This document shows positions 17,309-27,303 of a stretch of 64,000 nt of DNA, one piece after another; within the stretch, counting starts at the first letter, position 1; each line of letters begins with the position of its first letter. Below the pieces are notes generated by a model. The model searched no databases. It saw nothing but the letters and a program-made list of their open reading frames with translations, and was not told where the DNA came from. The DNA comes from Chryseobacterium indologenes. Its GTDB lineage: Bacteria > Bacteroidota > Bacteroidia > Flavobacteriales > Weeksellaceae. Position numbers and translations under genes: made by a program. The stretch is taken from contig CP065590.1 in the NCBI GenBank assembly GCA_016025055.1, forward strand, positions 3,224,001 to 3,288,000, written 5' to 3'.

Positions 17309-19774
17309 AAACGATCCTTTTTTCTTTCTTTTTCATTCAGAACTTCATTTTTGCCCAATTTTCGGAGAGAAATCTGTCATCTGAAAACTGGCAGTTTAAA
17401 AATTCAAAAGATAATAGCTGGTTACCCGCGAAGGTTCCGGGGACCGTACATCTGGATTTGATGAACAATAAAATCATTCCTGATCCCTTCAAAGATGACA
17501 ATGAACATAAAGTACAATGGATAGAGAATGAAAACTGGGATTATCAGACTGTCTTTAAGGTTTCTTCCAAAGAATTACAAAACAATAACATTGATCTGGT
17601 ATTTAATGGACTGGATACGTTTTCAGAAATTTACCTGAATGGAAAGCTGTTAAAGAAAACAGACAATATGTTCAGGAAGTGGTCTTTTCCGGTCAGACAA
17701 AACCTGAAAACAGGGGAGAACCTTCTACAGGTGAAATTTAAATCCGCTGTTACTACCGGAAAGGAACTGGCGAAGAAAGTTCCGTTTACAATGCCTGAAT
17801 CCCCGAGAAGCTTTGTGAGAAAAGCTCAATATCAATTCGGATGGGACTGGGGGCCAAGGCTTGTTACAGCAGGGATCTGGAAAGATATAAAACTTGAATT
17901 TTGGAACAATGCTAAAATTGAAAACGTAAAAATCGAGCAGAAAAACCTGTCGGATAAAGATGCTGAGCTCGCTGTACACACCTCTATAATTACCCATAAA
18001 GAAGGAAAATATACAATATCGGTGAATAATACTGCTGAGGTTGTTCAGTTAAAAAAGGGTAAGAATCTGATCTATATTCCTTTTCATATTCAAGATCCGA
18101 AACTTTGGCAGCCCAATGGCTGGGGAGAAGCACACTTATATGATATAAAAGTTTCCCTGAAACAAAAATCTACAACGCTTTCCGGTGAAACAATGAAAAT
18201 TGGGTTAAGAACGATCGAGCTGGTTCAGGAAAAAGATGAAAAGGGCAGATCTTTTTATTTTAAAGTCAATGGAAATCCACTCTACATCAAAGGGACAAAC
18301 TGGATTCCTGCTGACAGTTTTTCACCAAGAATCACCAAAGAAAAATACCGGAAGTTAATCAAAGATTCGAAGGATGCTCACATGAACATGATCCGTATCT
18401 GGGGTGGTGGGATCTATGAGGATGATGAATTCTATAAAGCCTGCGATGAAAACGGAATTCTGGTGTGGCAGGATTTTATGTTTGCAGGAAGTTTTTATCC
18501 GGCAGACGAGACATTTCTTACCAATATAAAAGAAGAAGTAAAAGATCAGGTAAACAGACTGCAAAATCATCCATCCATAGCCTTGTGGTGTGGAAATAAT
18601 GAAATAGATGAAGCGATTGTCAACTGGGGATACCAAAAGCAGTTTAAGTATTCTGAAAACGATTCTTTACAGGTTTGGAAAGATTATAAAAAGCTTTTTC
18701 ATGAAGTGATTCCCTATTCATTAAAAGAACACCTTACCAATGAAAAAAATATTTATTGGCCGAGTTCGCCTTCTATCGGATGGGGGCACAAGGAAAGCCT
18801 TACAGAAGGAGATTCACACTATTGGGGTGTCTGGTGGGGAGAACAGCCTTTCGAAATTTACAATGAAAAAAGTAGGCCGTTTCATGTCTGAATATGGCTT
18901 TCAGGGAATGCCTTCCCTGGAAACAGTCAAATCAATGTTTTCCGGCACTTACGATTTAAGTTTACAGAACCCTGTCATTAAAGCTCATGAAAAACATAGC
19001 CGGGGATGGGATATTATCAATGAATATATGAAGCGGGATTACAAAATTCCGACTGATTTTGTGCAGTACAATTATGTTTCTCAGCTGCTACAGGCAAGAG
19101 GTATGGAGATTGCCATTGAAGCCCACCGCCGTGCAAGACCGTACAATATGGGAACTTTATACTGGCAGCTGAATGATTGCTGGCCGGTAGTTTCATGGTC
19201 ATCCATCGATTATCTTGGCAATTGGAAAGCATTCCATTATCAGGCAAAAAGAAGTTTTGAACCGATGTTGATTTCTGTTTCTGAAAATGATAAATCTTAT
19301 GATATTTATTTTATCAATGACTTGCTTGAAGATGCAAAAATCACTTCAAAAGCTGAACTGATTGATTTTAAAGGAAAAGTTCTTTGGGCTGCAGGTGCAA
19401 CTGATCATGTAGCAGCTAATTCTGCTGAGAAGCATTTAGAAATTAAAAAAGAGAATTTTTCTACAGTTGATTTATCTTCGGCTGTTTTGAAAATCTATTT
19501 TGGAAATGAGGTATTTACAACTGAAAAGCTCTTCTTTTTTAAGAAACCAAAAGATTTAAAATTATCAAAGCCAACACTCAGTATAAAGAAAATATCTCCA
19601 ACCGAAATTGAGGTATCAACGGATGTTCTGGCAAAAGACGTTTATCTAACCGGAGAGGCGAATTTTAGTGATAACTTTTTTTGATATGCTCCCCAAAACA
19701 TCAAAAAAATCATTCTTTCCAGACCATTGGAAAAAGTTGAAGTAATGAGTCTCTGGGATGTAGTGGAGAACTAG
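17302..19774 (+). CDS. Beta-mannosidase (GH2), three homopolymer indels
   Basis: About 823 aa when repaired. A signal peptide (MNKTILFSFFFIQNFIFAQ) is followed by the GH2 sugar-binding, immunoglobulin-like and barrel domains. RIWGGGIYEDDEFYKACDEN, the acid/base in LWCGNNEIDEA, and the nucleophile in SEYGFQGMPS identify a beta-mannosidase. Breaks: A6 at 18866-18871 (A5 expected, gives YNEKVGRFMSEYGF), T7 at 19676-19682 (T6 expected) and A7 at 19703-19709 (A8 expected). The last two cancel, so the true stop is TAG at 19772-19774 after EVMSLWDVVEN. ATG at 17302 is preferred to the TTG three bases before it. Confidence 0.88.
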
Positions 19775-19785
19775 TCATAATAAAA

Positions 19786-19811
19786 GAAAGCTACCTGTGA
19801 AGGTAGCTTTC
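19786..19811. terminator. Hairpin after beta-mannosidase
   Basis: A perfect 11-bp stem GAAAGCTACCT / AGGTAGCTTTC with loop GTGA lies between the convergent beta-mannosidase and DJ-1/PfpI genes. There is no strong T-run on the plus strand, so it may act in both directions. Confidence 0.7.
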
Positions 19812-19852
19812 GTCGATAGTGAGGAGAAAATTTAAACAATTGTTTTCATATC

Positions 19853-20617
19853 TTAGTTTTCAATCAGCCAGTTTTCTACGGCTTTTGAAAAATCAGCCAG
19901 ATCAATCGGGTGTCTGCTTGTAATAAGATTTCCATCTGCTACAACCGGCACATCAGATACGATACCTCCTGCATTTTTCAAATCAATCTGAATATTCCAG
20001 TATCCGGTAAGTCTTTTACCCTTAATGATTTCAGCGTTGATCAATACAACGGTTGCATGACAAATTGCAGATACCAATTTACCTGAAGCACTGAATTCTT
20101 TAACAAATTTTACTACTTCTTTGTCGTGACGAAGGTTATCCGGATTCCATGCCCCTCCGGGAATGAAGATTGCATCATAATCTTCTACTTTGATTTGATC
20201 TATCGTACGGTCTACTTTTATCCAGCCTACAGGTTGAAGATATTGGATCGCCATTATGTGGGTTTTAGACATTTCTTCCGGCATACTCAATCCAAAGTTG
20301 GCGGGAGCTGGAGCATATTTAGGGGCAATGATATCAACCTGTGCTCCCAATTGACGGAAGTACCAGGCTGGCCCTGTTAATTCAATTTCTTCAAAACCAT
20401 CCGATGAAATGATGGCAATTCTTTTTCCTTCAAGTGTTTTTTCTGTTACAGGTGTGAAAAAGAAGTCTCTTACCTTTTCATTTCCCGGCGCGTTCAAAAA
20501 CTGAGCAAGAGGAAAACTTCCCACAGCCGTTTTTGATGATAATTGGCTTAATATTTCTAAATGATTTGCTACTGTTTGCGAATTTGCTCCTTGTTGAGCA
20601 TTTACATTTGTTTCCAT
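19853..20617 (-). CDS. DJ-1/PfpI-family protein with N-terminal extension
   Basis: A 254-aa protein. Residues 65-254 form the DJ-1/PfpI domain (RIAIISSDGFEEIEL, DAIFIPGGAWNPDNLR) with the nucleophile-elbow Cys in SAICHATVVLINA. The first 60 residues (Gln/Asn-rich start, then LAQFLNAPGNEKVRDFF) are not part of the usual domain. Such enzymes act as glyoxalases, deglycases or chaperone-like proteins in stress. The start codon lies 18 bp after the stop of the old yellow enzyme gene, so the two form an electrophile-stress operon. Confidence 0.88.
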   Translation of the reverse strand: METNVNAQQGANSQTVANHLEILSQLSSKTAVGSFPLAQFLNAPGNEKVRDFFFTPVTEKTLEGKRIAIISSDGFEEIELTGPAWYFRQLGAQVDIIAPKYAPAPANFGLSMPEEMSKTHIMAIQYLQPVGWIKVDRTIDQIKVEDYDAIFIPGGAWNPDNLRHDKEVVKFVKEFSASGKLVSAICHATVVLINAEIIKGKRLTGYWNIQIDLKNAGGIVSDVPVVADGNLITSRHPIDLADFSKAVENWLIEN

Positions 20618-20635
20618 TTTTAAATTATTTAAATG

Positions 20636-21745
20636 TTAATTTGATTGTGTTGCATGATAAGTTTCCCAGTCAAGATATCCTTCCATTGTTAATCCGTAAT
20701 GAAGTTCTCTTTTGGGAGGAGTAAGAGGCCAGTTGTTTTCCAGACGGCTGACAAGATCCGGGTTTGAGATAAACGCTTCACCAAAGGCGGCAATATCAAT
20801 AATACCTTCATTGATCATTTTTTCAGATTTTTCTCTGTCCATTCCGCCGGCAAGGATGATTACACCGTTGTACCAGGTACGGAAACGCTTCATGAAGCCT
20901 TCAGGCAATGCAAAGCTTCCCCTGGATTTCTGATCCATGATGTGGATGTAGACAATATTTCTTTTGGAAAGTTCTTTTGCCAGATATTCGTATGTGGCCT
21001 CTATTTCATCATAATAAGGCATTTCATACAAGCCTCCGTAGGGAGTTAAACGAATAGCCACTTTATCGGCACCGATTGCTGCAATGACAGAATCCACGGT
21101 TTCCAGTAAAAAACGGGAACGGCTTTCGATGCTTCCGCCATATTCATCCAGCCGATTATTGACAAACGGGTTCAGGAACTGTTCAATAAGATAACCATTC
21201 GCTCCGTGAAGCTCAATTCCGTCAAATCCGGCTTTCACAGCATTTATAGCAGCCTGAGTAAAGTCCTGAATGATTTGTTTTACCTCTTCAGTTGCTAATG
21301 CTCTTGGTTTCGAGTTAATGACAAAACCCTCTTTTCCGTTCTCATCATATCCCCACGCGTGGGTTTCTCCTGCCTGAATGTCTGAAGAAGATACCGGAGC
21401 CTGTCCGTCCGGTTGATTGGTAACGTGAGAAACACGACCCACATGCCATAGTTGGGTGAAAATTTTACTTCCTTTTTGATGAACGGCATCCGTAACCATT
21501 TTCCATCCTTCTACCTGCTCATCGGTATATAAACCGGGAATGTGAAGTACTCCTTTTGAGGTGGAGGAAATAGCGGTTCCTTCTGTAATGATAAGCCCCG
21601 TATCAGAACGTTGTGCATAATATTCTGCGTTAAAAGCTTTCGGAATTCCGTCTTCATTTCTTGCTCTGGTCATAGGAGCCATAGCGATTCTGTTTTTAAG
21701 GTTCAGAGAACCTATGCTTGCTTCTTTAAAAATATTAATATTCAT
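20636..21745 (-). CDS. Old yellow enzyme, NADH:flavin oxidoreductase (NemA type)
   Basis: A 369-aa FMN enzyme of standard length. It has NRIAMAPMTRAR at the start, FTQLWHVGRVSH, FDGIELHGANGYLIEQFLNP (His-Asn substrate-binding pair) and ILAGGMDREKSEKM near the phosphate site. It reduces alpha,beta-unsaturated carbonyls, nitro-esters and quinones in the cytoplasm. It is the first gene of a two-gene operon with the DJ-1/PfpI protein. The upstream gap has no clear regulator gene. Confidence 0.92.
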   Translation of the reverse strand: MNINIFKEASIGSLNLKNRIAMAPMTRARNEDGIPKAFNAEYYAQRSDTGLIITEGTAISSTSKGVLHIPGLYTDEQVEGWKMVTDAVHQKGSKIFTQLWHVGRVSHVTNQPDGQAPVSSSDIQAGETHAWGYDENGKEGFVINSKPRALATEEVKQIIQDFTQAAINAVKAGFDGIELHGANGYLIEQFLNPFVNNRLDEYGGSIESRSRFLLETVDSVIAAIGADKVAIRLTPYGGLYEMPYYDEIEATYEYLAKELSKRNIVYIHIMDQKSRGSFALPEGFMKRFRTWYNGVIILAGGMDREKSEKMINEGIIDIAAFGEAFISNPDLVSRLENNWPLTPPKRELHYGLTMEGYLDWETYHATQSN

Positions 21746-22137
21746 AGTTTGAAATTTTATGTATTAAAAAAATAATATAAATACTATTGTTTTATAACTT
21801 TACAGATATGTTAGGTTCTGAATAATCTGTTGTTATTAATTAACGATACAAATTTCTGTTATAATTTTATATTATAAAAATTATTTAAAATATAGTTTAT
21901 TATCATAAAAATAATAGTTATGAAATTTTCAGTAATAAGAAAAATTGTCAATTATTACATCAAGGAGGAAGCTCAAAGGATAGATATGAATGATTTCTAA
22001 ACTTTATGAGTTCTAGGTATTCAAGGAATTTGAATTCAATAATAATGAGAAGCATAGAAATTCTACTCAAAAAAAGATGAATTTTACCCTTTCAACCAAA
22101 AAATCAGCCGTAAATTTGCATCATATTCTTTTCAATT
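21746..22137. other. Intergenic region, 392 bp
   Basis: A very AT-rich gap between the old yellow enzyme and AEC-transporter genes. A short ORF begins at about 21920 (MKFSVIRKIVNYYIKEEAQR, 26 codons) but has no recognisable homology or ribosome-site context. It could be the stump of a lost regulator. No terminator or RNA gene is seen. Confidence 0.35.
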
Positions 22138-23046
22138 ATGGTAAATTTTGTTTTGATCGTGGTATGCATTATTGCAGGAATGGTTTTCAAAGCAACAAAA
22201 TCTATCCATCCCGATGCCCACAAGGGGATCAATACCTGGATTCTTTATCTTGCTCTGCCTGCAGTATCATTTAAATATCTGCCAAAAGTACACTGGACAA
22301 CGGAAATGCTTTTTCCTATCGTCGCCACTTTTCTGGTCTCTGTGTTCTGCTTCTTTTACGTATTGTTTTACAGCAGAAGCAAAGGATATTCAAGACGTTC
22401 ACGAAGTACTTTAGAACTGGCAAGTGGTTACAGCAATACTTCTTTCATTGGTTTTCCTTTGATCAGTGCATTTTATGGAGAAGGTCTTTTGAGTATTGCC
22501 ATTATCTGTGATCAGACGATGTTTTTTGCCCTTTCTACATTAGGAATCATTGCTGCGGTAAAAGGAGGAAGCAGATCAGGGAAAGTGAGTGCAGCCTTTA
22601 TTCTGAAACGACTGGTTACCTTTCCTCCGCTCATTGGCTGTATTTCTGCTTTGGTATTATCACAATTTATAGACTTTTCCCCTGCAGAGCCGTTCTTTGA
22701 TAAATTAGCCGCTACGGTAAGCCCTTTAGCCTTATTTTCCGTGGGATTACAGCTTAAATTTAACGGCTGGAGAAAATTGATCCCGCAAATGTCGGCGTCA
22801 ATGCTGTATAAACTGATTTTAGCACCTGCCATAGTGTTGGGACTTGCTTTACTTTTAGGAATAAAAGGTGATATAGCTAAAATTACAATTTTCGAAGCAG
22901 CAATGCCTACTTTGGTGACTTCCAGTATTATTGCGGAGCAGTTCAGGCTGAATACGAAACTGACGAACCTTATCATCGGGGTCAGTATTATTGTAGGATT
23001 TTTTACCTCGGCATTTTGGTATGAGATGACCCAGTTTTTCTTTTAA
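22138..23046 (+). CDS. AEC-family (auxin efflux carrier-like) transporter
   Basis: A 302-aa membrane protein with about ten helices in two halves. NTWILYLALPAVSFKYLP near residue 38 and the C-terminal AMPTLVTSSIIAEQFRLN match the AEC/membrane transport family (MleP-like). Bacterial members carry malate, malonate or similar acids across the inner membrane; the substrate cannot be assigned. The gene stands alone, 96 bp before priA. Confidence 0.88.
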   Translation: MVNFVLIVVCIIAGMVFKATKSIHPDAHKGINTWILYLALPAVSFKYLPKVHWTTEMLFPIVATFLVSVFCFFYVLFYSRSKGYSRRSRSTLELASGYSNTSFIGFPLISAFYGEGLLSIAIICDQTMFFALSTLGIIAAVKGGSRSGKVSAAFILKRLVTFPPLIGCISALVLSQFIDFSPAEPFFDKLAATVSPLALFSVGLQLKFNGWRKLIPQMSASMLYKLILAPAIVLGLALLLGIKGDIAKITIFEAAMPTLVTSSIIAEQFRLNTKLTNLIIGVSIIVGFFTSAFWYEMTQFFF

Positions 23047-23142
23047 ACAAGTGGAGTATAAAAGATTTACATAGCACCGAAACATGTACAAAAGTTGCAG
23101 TTCTCTGAAGAAACATCTAATTTTACATTTTAAATATTTCCC

Positions 23143-25590
23143 TTGCAGTACGCTCAAATTGTTTTACCATTAAAATTAAAAGGATCTTTCACTTACAGGG
23201 TTCCGGAAGAACTTGCTGCTGATATCCAGCCAGGAATGCGCGTTTTAGTTCCGTTCGGAGGCAAAAAGATTTATACAGGAATCGTTTTTGAACTTCATGA
23301 CAATACTCCGGAAAATTTTGTGGCAAAAGAAGTGATCAGCCTTTTGGATGATAAACCTATTCTTCCCGAAGAACAGATCCGTTTCTGGAACTGGCTTTCA
23401 GGGTATTATTTATGTGGTCTGGGCGAAATTTACCGCTTTGCATTTCCTTCCTCTTTAAAACTGGAAAGTGAAACCTATTTAAAATTAAAACCTGGAGTAA
23501 CGGTTGATTTTGAAAATCTGGATGTGAATGAAATGTACATGATTCAGGCCCTGGAAGTACGCCAGCTCATTAATTTGACGGATATTGAAGCGTTCATTCC
23601 GAAAAAAGATATTATTAAAACCATCAATTCACTGATTGATCTTCAGTATATAGAAATTGATGAAAAAATAGCTGAAAAGTACAAAGCAAAAGAGGTCGCT
23701 TACGCCAGAATCAATAATGATGTTTTAGGCAATCAAAATCTTACAGAGATCCTGTTGAAGCTTAACAAGGCACCGAAACAAAAAGACCTGTTCCTTGCTA
23801 TTCTGGAGAAACAAACGGAAGATCCGGAAGGGCATATTAAAAAGTCTGACCTTTTTGAAGATGGCTATTTTGGAAGCTCACATTTCAAAGCACTGACAGA
23901 TAAGGGCCTTGTGGAGGAGTATTACATGCAGAAAGACAGGATTGAAAGTTATGAAGGTGAAATAGAAGAACTGGAAGAACTTTCTGACAAACAGAAAGCA
24001 GCGAAGTCCGAGATTGATGAAGCTTTTAAGGAAGGTAAAAATGTGCTCCTTCACGGAGTGACCTCTTCAGGGAAGACTCATATTTATTTAGAGAAAATTG
24101 AAGATTGTATCAGAGAAGGTAAAAATGTACTGTTTTTACTTCCGGAAATTTCTTTAACAAAGCAGATCACCCAACGGTTAGAAAAAAAATATGGCAGGCA
24201 GCTCGGCTTCTATCATCAAAAACTGACCGATTTTGAAAGGGTCGAGTTGTGGAGAAGAATTAGGCAGGATGACATCCGGATTCTTATCGGAACACGGAAT
24301 GCTTTGTTTCTACCTTTCCGGAGTTTAGGGTTAATCGTAGTGGATGAGGAGCATGATTCAGCGTACAGACCAAGAGAGGTTAGTCCTTATTTCAATGCTA
24401 AAGATGCAGCGTTGGTGCTGGGAAGTTCTTATGGTGCAGGAGTGATTCTGGGATCTGCAACTCCTTCTGTGGAAAGTTATTATCGGGCCAGAAAAGATAA
24501 AATGAAATATGTTTTCCTGAATGAAAGATTCGCAAATGTGAATCTGCCTGAATATGAGCTGATAAATTTTAAAGAAGCACAGGATTCTAAAAAAGTGTCC
24601 GGAAACTTTTCTTTGAGACTCATTGAAGAGATCAAAAAAACTCTGGGTGAAAAGAATCAGGCTATAGTTCTTCACAACAGACGCGGGTATGCCAATGTCA
24701 TAGAATGCGAAAGCTGCGGATATGTGAATTATTGCTCGAATTGTGATGTGGTAATGACGTACCATAAAGCAGCCAATGAAATGAAGTGCCATTACTGTGG
24801 CCAACGCGCTTCAAAACCGAAGACCTGCCCGAAATGCTACTCTGAAAACCTGAACGAAAGAGGAGTAGGAGTAGAGCAGATCCATGAAGAGGTTACTAAA
24901 TTGTTTCCCGATCATGAAGTGGATAGGATGGATGTAGACTCTATGCGTAAGAAATTCGCTTATGAAAAACTCTACGAAAAGATTGAAGAGGGAGAAACAG
25001 ATATCGTCGTGGGGACCCAGATGATTTCCAAAGGGCTTGATTTTGATCATATTGAGCTGGTTGTCATTCCGAAAGCTGATTCTATGCTGTATGTACAGGA
25101 TTTCAGAGCTGAGGAGAGAGCCTATCAACTGATTACACAGGTATCCGGGCGGGCGGGACGAGTTTCAGGAAAAGGAAAGATTCTGATACAGACCTTTAAT
25201 CCTGATCATTCCGTTTTTCAGCTCATCAAGCTGAATAATCCGGCAAAAATCTATAAGTATATCCTTACCGAGCGTCAAAAATTTCATTATCCGCCGTTTA
25301 CCAAGCTGATTATGATCGAACTGAAGCATATAAAAGATGATAAAGTAGACCGTGCCTCACAATTCTTAGGTTCTGTATTAAGAAAATACCTGCCGGAAGA
25401 CTGTATTTTAGGCCCTGAAAGAGCACAGATTGCAAGGCTGAATAACTTATATCAATTCCAGATTCTGCTTAAATTACCTCGTGGAAAAAACTATGAGAAG
25501 TTCAAGAATATGGTTTTGTTAAGTTTGAAAGAATTTGACGAAATTACTGCTTATCAAAGCATTAAAAAAGATGTTTTTGTTGATTTTTAA
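23143..25590 (+). CDS. priA: Primosomal protein N', replication-restart helicase PriA
   Basis: An 815-aa protein. The N-terminal DNA-binding part begins YAQIVLPLKLKGSFTYRVP. The helicase has Walker A LLHGVTSSGKTH (about residue 305) and a DEEH box (VVDEEHDSAY). The zinc-binding cysteines are CESCGYVNYCSNCD and CHYCGQ...CPKC, and ISKGLDFDHIELV and QVSGRAGR follow in the second RecA domain. It reloads the replisome at stalled forks. The start is TTG (23143), because the conserved N-terminus begins there and no ATG precedes it in frame. Confidence 0.95.
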   Translation: MQYAQIVLPLKLKGSFTYRVPEELAADIQPGMRVLVPFGGKKIYTGIVFELHDNTPENFVAKEVISLLDDKPILPEEQIRFWNWLSGYYLCGLGEIYRFAFPSSLKLESETYLKLKPGVTVDFENLDVNEMYMIQALEVRQLINLTDIEAFIPKKDIIKTINSLIDLQYIEIDEKIAEKYKAKEVAYARINNDVLGNQNLTEILLKLNKAPKQKDLFLAILEKQTEDPEGHIKKSDLFEDGYFGSSHFKALTDKGLVEEYYMQKDRIESYEGEIEELEELSDKQKAAKSEIDEAFKEGKNVLLHGVTSSGKTHIYLEKIEDCIREGKNVLFLLPEISLTKQITQRLEKKYGRQLGFYHQKLTDFERVELWRRIRQDDIRILIGTRNALFLPFRSLGLIVVDEEHDSAYRPREVSPYFNAKDAALVLGSSYGAGVILGSATPSVESYYRARKDKMKYVFLNERFANVNLPEYELINFKEAQDSKKVSGNFSLRLIEEIKKTLGEKNQAIVLHNRRGYANVIECESCGYVNYCSNCDVVMTYHKAANEMKCHYCGQRASKPKTCPKCYSENLNERGVGVEQIHEEVTKLFPDHEVDRMDVDSMRKKFAYEKLYEKIEEGETDIVVGTQMISKGLDFDHIELVVIPKADSMLYVQDFRAEERAYQLITQVSGRAGRVSGKGKILIQTFNPDHSVFQLIKLNNPAKIYKYILTERQKFHYPPFTKLIMIELKHIKDDKVDRASQFLGSVLRKYLPEDCILGPERAQIARLNNLYQFQILLKLPRGKNYEKFKNMVLLSLKEFDEITAYQSIKKDVFVDF

Positions 25591-25750
25591 CAAAATTTAA
25601 CAAATTTTACACTCTTTTATAAGAGCCCCATAACCCTTTTTCTCACAATAATTTCTACTTTTGGACGTTGATTAAGTGTTTGACCGTTATATTGAATGAT
25701 TTAACTTATCGTTTTTTATAGCCTCAAACTATAGAACAAAAAAAGGATAG

Positions 25751-27220
25751 ATGGTAAATTACAGAAAATATATTTCAAGTGCGGCGGTATTGGCTTCTGG
25801 TTTTTTCCTGGCTCAATCTACCGTTTCTACCGTTCTTTATTCTCAAAATTATGACAATCAGAAAAACAGTTTAAACCTCCCTTCACCCGTTAGCTCGGTA
25901 GCGGAGAGAGCTGTATTGTCGGCTAAAGAACTCGTAGATATTAATGTAAACACAATGATGGCGGATCCTGTGCTGAAAAATGCAACATGGGGATTCGTAG
26001 TGTATGATCCGAAAACGAAGAAAGTGATCTCTTCGTACAATGAAAGCACTCCGTTGGTGCCTGCTTCTACCACGAAGCTGCTTACCACAGAAACGGCGAT
26101 GAATCTTTTAGGGGAAAACTACCGTTGGATCACCCAGCTGGAATATTCCGGTACAGTGGACGAAAACGGTACATTAAATGGAAATCTGTATGTTGTAGGC
26201 AGTGGAGACCCGTCTTTAGGAACCAATAAAGCAGGGGCATGGTCATACAGAGACATTATTTCAGATTTTATAGGAGGACTTTCGCGTGAAGGAATCAGAA
26301 AGGTAAATGGTGATATTATCATTCAGACAGCGCTTTTCAAAGGCAATATTTCAATGCTTCCGGAAAATGTTGTATGGTTGGAAAATAATAATTACTATCT
26401 GCCGGCAGGTACAACACAAGGAATCAATCCGGCCAACGAAAAACTGATCGTAAAAAAAGCAAGCTTCTCACCGGAAAAGAAATTCTTCTACGTTTCACCT
26501 TACGCCCATCAGATGGTGTACGCAGAGAAGTATGACGGTGAAGGTATTCTTACAACAAAACTTCCTGATGCTCCGGCTTATCTGGCCAATTCTTTCAGAA
26601 CTACATTGGTGAAAAGCGGAATTCCCGTTACAGGAAAAGTAAGCCCGAAAATGACTGATGCAACTCCTGAGAACAGAAAAATGATTTCAGCATACAAGTC
26701 TCCTACTTTGGGTGATATTATATATTACACCAACCAGCATAGTGATAATTCACTGGCTGAAGCTCTGTTGAAAACGGTTGGGTTCCAGAAGTTGGGTGAC
26801 CAGACTTCAGAATCAGGAAGAACAGTAGTAACAGGACATCTAAGAGAAGTTGGTTTTGATATGGATGGGTTGAATTATATGGATGGAAGCGGCCTTTCAA
26901 GAGGGAATAACGTGACACCGATTTCTCAGGTGAAGTTTTTAACTTCTTTGATGGATGAGAAATATTATAAGTCTTACCTTAAGTCATTACCTGTTGGCGG
27001 ACAATCGGGAACTTTAAAAAGAATGTTTAACGGAGAAGGAAACGGGCAGATTTTTGCTAAAACAGGAACTTTAAATAAAGTAAAGACTTTAGCAGGGTAT
27101 CTTAAAACCAATTCCGGAAAAACGTTGGTCTTTTCCCTGATGGTAAATAATTATGCCGGATCAGTAGATATGGTGAAGAAAAGAATGGAGAAAATTCTTG
27201 AACCTGCATTGAATCTTTAG
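25751..27220 (+). CDS. dacB: D-alanyl-D-alanine carboxypeptidase/endopeptidase, PBP4 type (S13)
   Basis: A 489-aa exported penicillin-binding protein. The signal peptide is near the N-terminus (SSAAVLASGFFLAQ). The three active-site motifs are S-x-x-K in VPASTTKLLTTE, S-x-N in QHSDNSLAEALL, and K-T-G in FAKTGTLNKV. PBP4 trims D-Ala and cuts peptide cross-links in peptidoglycan in the periplasm. The gene has its own terminator. Family and length agree; the symbol is by homology. Confidence 0.92.
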   Translation: MVNYRKYISSAAVLASGFFLAQSTVSTVLYSQNYDNQKNSLNLPSPVSSVAERAVLSAKELVDINVNTMMADPVLKNATWGFVVYDPKTKKVISSYNESTPLVPASTTKLLTTETAMNLLGENYRWITQLEYSGTVDENGTLNGNLYVVGSGDPSLGTNKAGAWSYRDIISDFIGGLSREGIRKVNGDIIIQTALFKGNISMLPENVVWLENNNYYLPAGTTQGINPANEKLIVKKASFSPEKKFFYVSPYAHQMVYAEKYDGEGILTTKLPDAPAYLANSFRTTLVKSGIPVTGKVSPKMTDATPENRKMISAYKSPTLGDIIYYTNQHSDNSLAEALLKTVGFQKLGDQTSESGRTVVTGHLREVGFDMDGLNYMDGSGLSRGNNVTPISQVKFLTSLMDEKYYKSYLKSLPVGGQSGTLKRMFNGEGNGQIFAKTGTLNKVKTLAGYLKTNSGKTLVFSLMVNNYAGSVDMVKKRMEKILEPALNL

Positions 27221-27249
27221 AAAAATTATTATTTTATATATTGTAAGAG

Positions 27250-27280
27250 CCTTTTAATTATTGATTAAAAGGTTTTTTTT
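27250..27280 (+). terminator. Rho-independent terminator of dacB
   Basis: Stem CCTTTTAAT / ATTAAAAGG with loop TATTG, then eight T. Confidence 0.88.
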
Positions 27281-27303
27281 ATATTTGAATTATAATTTTT
27301 AAA

